This document shows, piece by piece, positions 4,729 to 8,016 of a DNA stretch of 8,016 nucleotides (positions are counted from its first letter, which is position 1; the number at the start of each line of letters is the position of its first letter). The notes beneath the pieces were generated by a model. The model made no database searches. It saw nothing but the letters and a program-made list of their open reading frames with translations, and had not been told where the DNA came from. The position numbers and the translations under genes were made by a program. Source of the stretch: DATHSY01 sp046729855 (lineage in GTDB: Bacteria > Actinomycetota > UBA4738 > HRBIN12); contig JBKPHM010000049.1 of NCBI GenBank assembly GCA_046729855.1, positions 1 through 8,016 on the forward strand, written 5' to 3'.

Positions 4729-7044
4729 TCACTCGGCAAGGGACCCCGCCTCGGCGGCCTCCTCGACGACCCACACTGCGATTTGAGCCCGGGACGTGTA
4801 CCCGAGCTTCGTGAGGATGTGCTCGACGTGCGTCTCGGCGGTCCGCGGCGAGATGACGAGCCTGGACGCAATGTCCCGGTTGCTGAGGCCGTCGGCGACC
4901 AGCGCAGCGATCTCCCGTTCGCGAGCGGTGAGCGCCTGGGCTGTTTTTGGCGGCCGTGGGCCTCGCGACGCCTCCTCGCCAAGCGCGAACGCGACGAGCT
5001 CTCCGGTGCCGCCGGCCCGACCCGCGCGCCGCTCGCGCCCGAACCGATCCTCGCCCAGTGCGTCTCGGATGCGGCCGAGGCCGTCGCGCTGATGCTGGTC
5101 CCAGGGAGGCGGGATCGCGGTGCCCGACTCCTCGAAGAGCCGTTCGGCGGCGCCCATCAGGCGTGCGGCGCGCGCCCACTCGCCATCGGAGCACGCGATC
5201 CACGCGAGCGCGGCGATCGACAGCCCGAGCAGGAACGCGTCGCCCGACGCGCGGTGCAGCCGGAGGCACTCCGTCACGAGCTCGGTCGCGTCCTCGAGCT
5301 CGCCGAGCTTCCACCGCTCGACTCCCTCGGTGAACGACGCGGCCGCCAGGAAATACCGGTCCCCGATCTCCTTGCTGATCGCCCCGGACGCCTGCGCGCG
5401 CTCGATCGCGGCGGATGTATCGCCACGGGCGGCGCGCACCGCCGCGAGCGTGTTCAGGACCATCGCGAGGTACCGGCGATCCTCCAGCCGCTCGGCCAGC
5501 TCGTGCGCCTCCTCGAGCATCCGCTCAGCCTCTGCGGGCCGCTCCTGCAGAAGGCCGCCGTGCCCCAGCACCCACCGGGCGAAACACCGGAGGGGGTCGT
5601 CGTCGAGCTCGTCGGCGAGCCGGCGCGCGGCTTCGCCCCGCTCGCTCCCGGCGTCGACGTCCCCCTGATGGAAGGCCATGTGCGCAGTCACCGCGAGCGC
5701 GAGCGCTCGCTCGGGCGATGGGTCGGGGTCGAGCTCGAGAAGCTCGTCGAGCCACCGGCGGCCTTCGCGGACGTCCAACCCCCAGTAGAAGATGTCGGCG
5801 GCGAGCTCGAGCCCGGCCCGCCCCTCGCCGGGCGTCGAGACGCAGAACCCGAGCGCCTCCCGGACGTTCGGCAGCTCCCTCGACGCGCGCTGCCACCACC
5901 CGACCTGGTCCGGTCCCCAGCTGCGCGCACGAACGGCCCGGGCGAACGCCAGGCACCAATCCCGATGGCGGCGCCGGAGCGCCGGCTCCTCACCCGACGC
6001 GACCAGCCGCCCCCGGCCGAACTGGCGGATCGTCTCCAGCATCCGGTAGCGCGCCTCTTGGTCCGCGTCCACCTTGAGCACGATCGACCGGTCGACCAGC
6101 GCTGCGACGAGCTCGAGGATCCGCTCGGCGGCGAGGCCACCCCCCGCGCAGACGTCGTGGGCCGCCTCCATCCCGAAGCCGCCCACGAACACCGATAGCC
6201 GTCGCCACAGGACGCGTTCCTCTTCCGACAGGAGGTCATGGCTCCAGTCGATCGCGCCTTGCAGCGTCTGCTGCCGAGGGCTGGCCAGCCGGTTCCCGCT
6301 CGTCAGGAGGCGGAATCGGTCGTCCATCTGTCCGAGGATCTGCTCGATGCTGAGCGCGCGCAGCCGAACGGCGGCCAGCTCGATCGCGAGCGGGATGCCG
6401 TCGAGCCGCGCGCAGAGCTCCGCGACGGGCCGGGTGTTCTCGTCCGTCAGCTCGAAGCCGGGAGCTGCCGCCGCGGCACGATCGACGAACAGCGCGACGG
6501 CCTCGAACACCCTGACGCTGGTAGCTCCGCTCACGGCCTCCGGCGGAGGGACCGACAGCGGAGCGACCTGGTGCACGACCTCGCCTGCGATCATGAGCGG
6601 CTCGCGGCTCGTCGCGAGGACCTTGAGGTTCGGACACGAGCGCAGCAGCGCGTCGACCAGAACGGCGGCAGCGTCCACCACATGCTCGCAGTTGTCGAGG
6701 ATGAGCAGGGACCGCTTCGTCGAGAGGAGGTCGGCGATTGCGCCGACCAGCCATCGGGTGGAGTGGTCGCGAAGGCCCAGCGCCGCTGCGACCGTGTCGG
6801 TGAGCAGGCCGGCATCGCGCAGGTCCGCGAGCTCCGCGATCCACACGCCGTCCGGAAGCGCGCGTCGGAGGTCGGCCCCGAGCCGGCGCGCCAGCCGCGT
6901 CTTCCCCACGCCCGCCGGCCCCGTCAGGGTGAGGAGCGACGTCGAGGACAGCGCCTCTTTCAGCTCGCGTAGCTCCCGGCGCCGGCCCACGAAGCTCGTG
7001 GGCTCGCGATCGACGCTTGAGGTGGGAGGTGCGTTGCTCACCAC
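4729..7044 (-). CDS. STAND-ATPase transcriptional regulator with C-terminal LuxR-type HTH
   Basis: A 771-residue cytoplasmic regulator from GTG 7044. In order it has an NB-ARC/STAND NTPase with Walker A GPAGVGKT (42-49), Walker B LLILDN (113-118), an ATSRE sensor motif (144-148) and GIPLA (216-220); a winged-helix-like part (about 258-358); a helical TPR-like region (about 408-648); and a LuxR/GerE HTH (about 704-763, LTAREREIAALVADGLSNRDIA...TVE-type recognition helix). Family members are thought to use ATP-dependent switching, with the helical part sensing a ligand or partner, to control DNA binding; neither target nor inducer can be read here. The open frame reaches TTG 7080, but that TTG is the -35 box of a good promoter whose start point falls on GTG 7044, so I place the start there. 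All key NTPase residues are present, so the gene looks intact. It converges on the DUF4242 gene. Confidence 0.9.
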   Translation of the reverse strand: MVSNAPPTSSVDREPTSFVGRRRELRELKEALSSTSLLTLTGPAGVGKTRLARRLGADLRRALPDGVWIAELADLRDAGLLTDTVAAALGLRDHSTRWLVGAIADLLSTKRSLLILDNCEHVVDAAAVLVDALLRSCPNLKVLATSREPLMIAGEVVHQVAPLSVPPPEAVSGATSVRVFEAVALFVDRAAAAAPGFELTDENTRPVAELCARLDGIPLAIELAAVRLRALSIEQILGQMDDRFRLLTSGNRLASPRQQTLQGAIDWSHDLLSEEERVLWRRLSVFVGGFGMEAAHDVCAGGGLAAERILELVAALVDRSIVLKVDADQEARYRMLETIRQFGRGRLVASGEEPALRRRHRDWCLAFARAVRARSWGPDQVGWWQRASRELPNVREALGFCVSTPGEGRAGLELAADIFYWGLDVREGRRWLDELLELDPDPSPERALALAVTAHMAFHQGDVDAGSERGEAARRLADELDDDPLRCFARWVLGHGGLLQERPAEAERMLEEAHELAERLEDRRYLAMVLNTLAAVRAARGDTSAAIERAQASGAISKEIGDRYFLAAASFTEGVERWKLGELEDATELVTECLRLHRASGDAFLLGLSIAALAWIACSDGEWARAARLMGAAERLFEESGTAIPPPWDQHQRDGLGRIRDALGEDRFGRERRAGRAGGTGELVAFALGEEASRGPRPPKTAQALTAREREIAALVADGLSNRDIASRLVISPRTAETHVEHILTKLGYTSRAQIAVWVVEEAAEAGSLAE

Positions 7045-7051
7045 GCCGCGC

Positions 7052-7080
7052 AGCGTACGGAGGGGGTTCGCGCGGGTCAA
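7052..7080 (-). promoter_or_regulatory. Promoter of the LuxR-type regulator, probably leaderless
   Basis: The minus strand shows TTGACC (-35, 5 of 6 consensus bases), a 17-bp spacer and TACGCT (-10, fitting the TAnnnT form usual in actinobacteria). Seven bases later comes GTG at 7044, where transcription would be expected to start. There is no Shine-Dalgarno before this GTG or before the TTG at 7080. Together this points to a leaderless mRNA. Confidence 0.55.
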
Positions 7081-7125
7081 CGGCGGACTCGGTCGCCTCA
7101 GATGCGCCAGGATCCGGTGTGTGGC

Positions 7126-8007
7126 TCATGTGAGAAGCAGCCTCCCCGCCGTCAACCAGTAGTAGATGACGTACGCGCCCGAGAGCAGCAACAGGCCGGT
7201 GCTGAGCGTCGTGACGATCCGGACGAATCCTCCGACGCGCTGAAGAATGCCGAAGCTCGCCACGCCAGCGACGACCGTGAGGACACCCAACGCGGCGGCC
7301 ATCCCCGCTCCGTACAAGACGAAGGCGAGGACGGCGGCTCCGTAGAGCCTGCTCGTAGCGGCGGCGGTCCCCATGAGCGCCAGGAACAGCGGGAGAGTGC
7401 ACCCTAACGACGCGGCCGCGTAGGCGAACCCAAAGGCCGCGTACCCCCGCGTGCCAGAAGCGCCCGCTCGCCTGCCGATCCTTGACGCGAGGCGCTGAGG
7501 GGCGTTCGTGGCGATGTGCCTTCCCGACAGGGCCAGGCCCCCGATGAGAACCAGCAGCACACCGACCCCGAGCCCAACCCAAGGCAGCGATCGGACGATG
7601 AGAGCAGACGCCCTCTCGAAGACGGCCCCCACCACCCCGAAGAGCAGGGTGAAGGTGGCTCCCACCGTAGCGGCGACCCTGATCGAGCGAGACAGGCGCG
7701 CACCGATCCCCGAGCCCGTCACGCCGTCGCGTAGATACAGGCCGAGGTACGCGGGGAGCAAGGCGAACCCGCACGGGTTGAACGCCGCAACGGCCCCGAG
7801 TGCGAACGCGTACACCCACCAGGCGTCGCCCGCTCGCGAGGCGGTGTTGCTGATCGCCGAGGAGATCCGCTCGACGAAGATCACCGGCGCGCCACCGGTC
7901 GTGGGCGACGTGAGCCCGGCGATCACGGCGACCGCGAGCACGAGCAGCGTCACGGCTCCGGCAAAGACCGTTCGGCGAGTGGACCGTGCGTCGACAACGC
8001 TCGCCAT
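7126..8007 (-). CDS. ccdA: CcdA/DsbD-family thiol-disulfide transporter
   Basis: A 293-residue membrane protein of the CcdA/DsbD transmembrane family, which moves reducing equivalents from cytoplasmic thioredoxin across the membrane to extracytoplasmic thiol partners, for example for cytochrome c maturation. The sequence shows about seven hydrophobic segments (roughly 13-33, 64-91, 111-131, 141-161, 189-214, 221-247, 262-285). The two signature cysteines are in place: NPCGFALLPAYLGLYL (Cys79) and SLGCTLPLFLALMGTAA (Cys203). These are the redox pair of the family. The extra N-terminal segment (13-33) is an addition to the usual six-helix core and may be an anchor. The ATG at 8007 is only 9 bases from the window edge, so its ribosome-binding site and upstream partner are not visible (GAG is present, weak). 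The following regulator has its own promoter, so the two need not be cotranscribed. No thioredoxin-like partner or cytochrome gene is seen here. Confidence 0.88.
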   Translation of the reverse strand: MASVVDARSTRRTVFAGAVTLLVLAVAVIAGLTSPTTGGAPVIFVERISSAISNTASRAGDAWWVYAFALGAVAAFNPCGFALLPAYLGLYLRDGVTGSGIGARLSRSIRVAATVGATFTLLFGVVGAVFERASALIVRSLPWVGLGVGVLLVLIGGLALSGRHIATNAPQRLASRIGRRAGASGTRGYAAFGFAYAAASLGCTLPLFLALMGTAAATSRLYGAAVLAFVLYGAGMAAALGVLTVVAGVASFGILQRVGGFVRIVTTLSTGLLLLSGAYVIYYWLTAGRLLLT

Positions 8008-8016
8008 CGGATCTCA

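Noticed and set aside
4215..4982. Minus-strand frame of 255 codons
   Set aside because: It overlaps the DUF4242 gene and the end of the regulator and is low-complexity Arg/Pro/Ser. Only its last 16 codons are kept, as a possible leader ORF because of the strong ribosome-binding site.
4666..6198. Open frame of 510 codons on the plus strand
   Set aside because: It is antisense to the STAND/LuxR regulator, whose motifs are unmistakable. The product is a Pro/Arg/Glu-rich composition with no domain, typical of a mirror frame in GC-rich DNA.
6236..7819. Open frame of 527 codons on the minus strand
   Set aside because: It runs through the regulator and the CcdA gene in a different frame, with Arg/Gly/Ala-rich sequence and no motifs; both overlapped genes are well supported.
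1..8016. CRISPR arrays, tRNA or rRNA genes, insertion sequences, defence or biosynthetic clusters
   Set aside because: No regularly spaced direct repeats, tRNA-like folds, transposase genes or terminal inverted repeats were seen. The repeats present are protein-coding. The LuxR-type regulator alone is not evidence for a biosynthetic cluster.

Overview
The window is high-GC bacterial DNA with dense GC-rich codon use and most likely comes from an actinomycete-type organism (phylum Actinomycetota). Four things point that way: a large STAND-ATPase regulator with a LuxR-type HTH; a leaderless-looking GTG start; a Tat-exported protein built of G-x-G-V repeats; and secreted calcium-repeat proteins with the CxGRxATIVG opening common in that phylum. 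I cannot fix the class; Thermoleophilia or Acidimicrobiia-like lineages would fit. There are no rRNA or tRNA genes, CRISPR arrays or insertion sequences.

Left half (1-3100), minus strand. This is a compact operon-like cluster read right to left. It runs from a small basic ORF (2902-3093), through a possible 23-codon leader ORF (2824-2895), to an exported seven-bladed TolB/PD40-type beta-propeller (1460-2827) and an exported RTX-type calcium-binding repeat protein (78-1463). The junctions are tight: 2 nt between the small ORF and the next possible start, an ATGA overlap before the propeller, and a GTGA overlap between propeller and RTX gene. A hairpin right after the RTX stop probably ends the unit.

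Middle (3100-4440). A separate minus-strand gene encodes a Tat-signal repeat protein (3295-4206). A strong imperfect hairpin (3232-3262) lies downstream of it and pairs better in the minus-strand transcript than in the plus-strand one. The upstream region of this gene shares two sequence blocks, in the same order, with the upstream region of the propeller/RTX operon: a TACGTG direct-repeat block, and a Shine-Dalgarno block followed by a short leader ORF. This possible shared control of secreted-protein genes is the most unusual signal in the window. It rests on only two copies, and the match quality alone is near what chance could give.

Right half (4437-8016). A small plus-strand DUF4242 (SCO4226-like) protein converges, with a 10-bp gap, on a large minus-strand STAND-ATPase/LuxR transcriptional regulator. 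That regulator appears to be transcribed from a promoter whose predicted start coincides with a GTG codon. Behind it, at the window's right edge, is a complete CcdA/DsbD-type thiol-disulfide transporter gene on the minus strand. These last three genes show no clear functional link to the secreted-protein genes.
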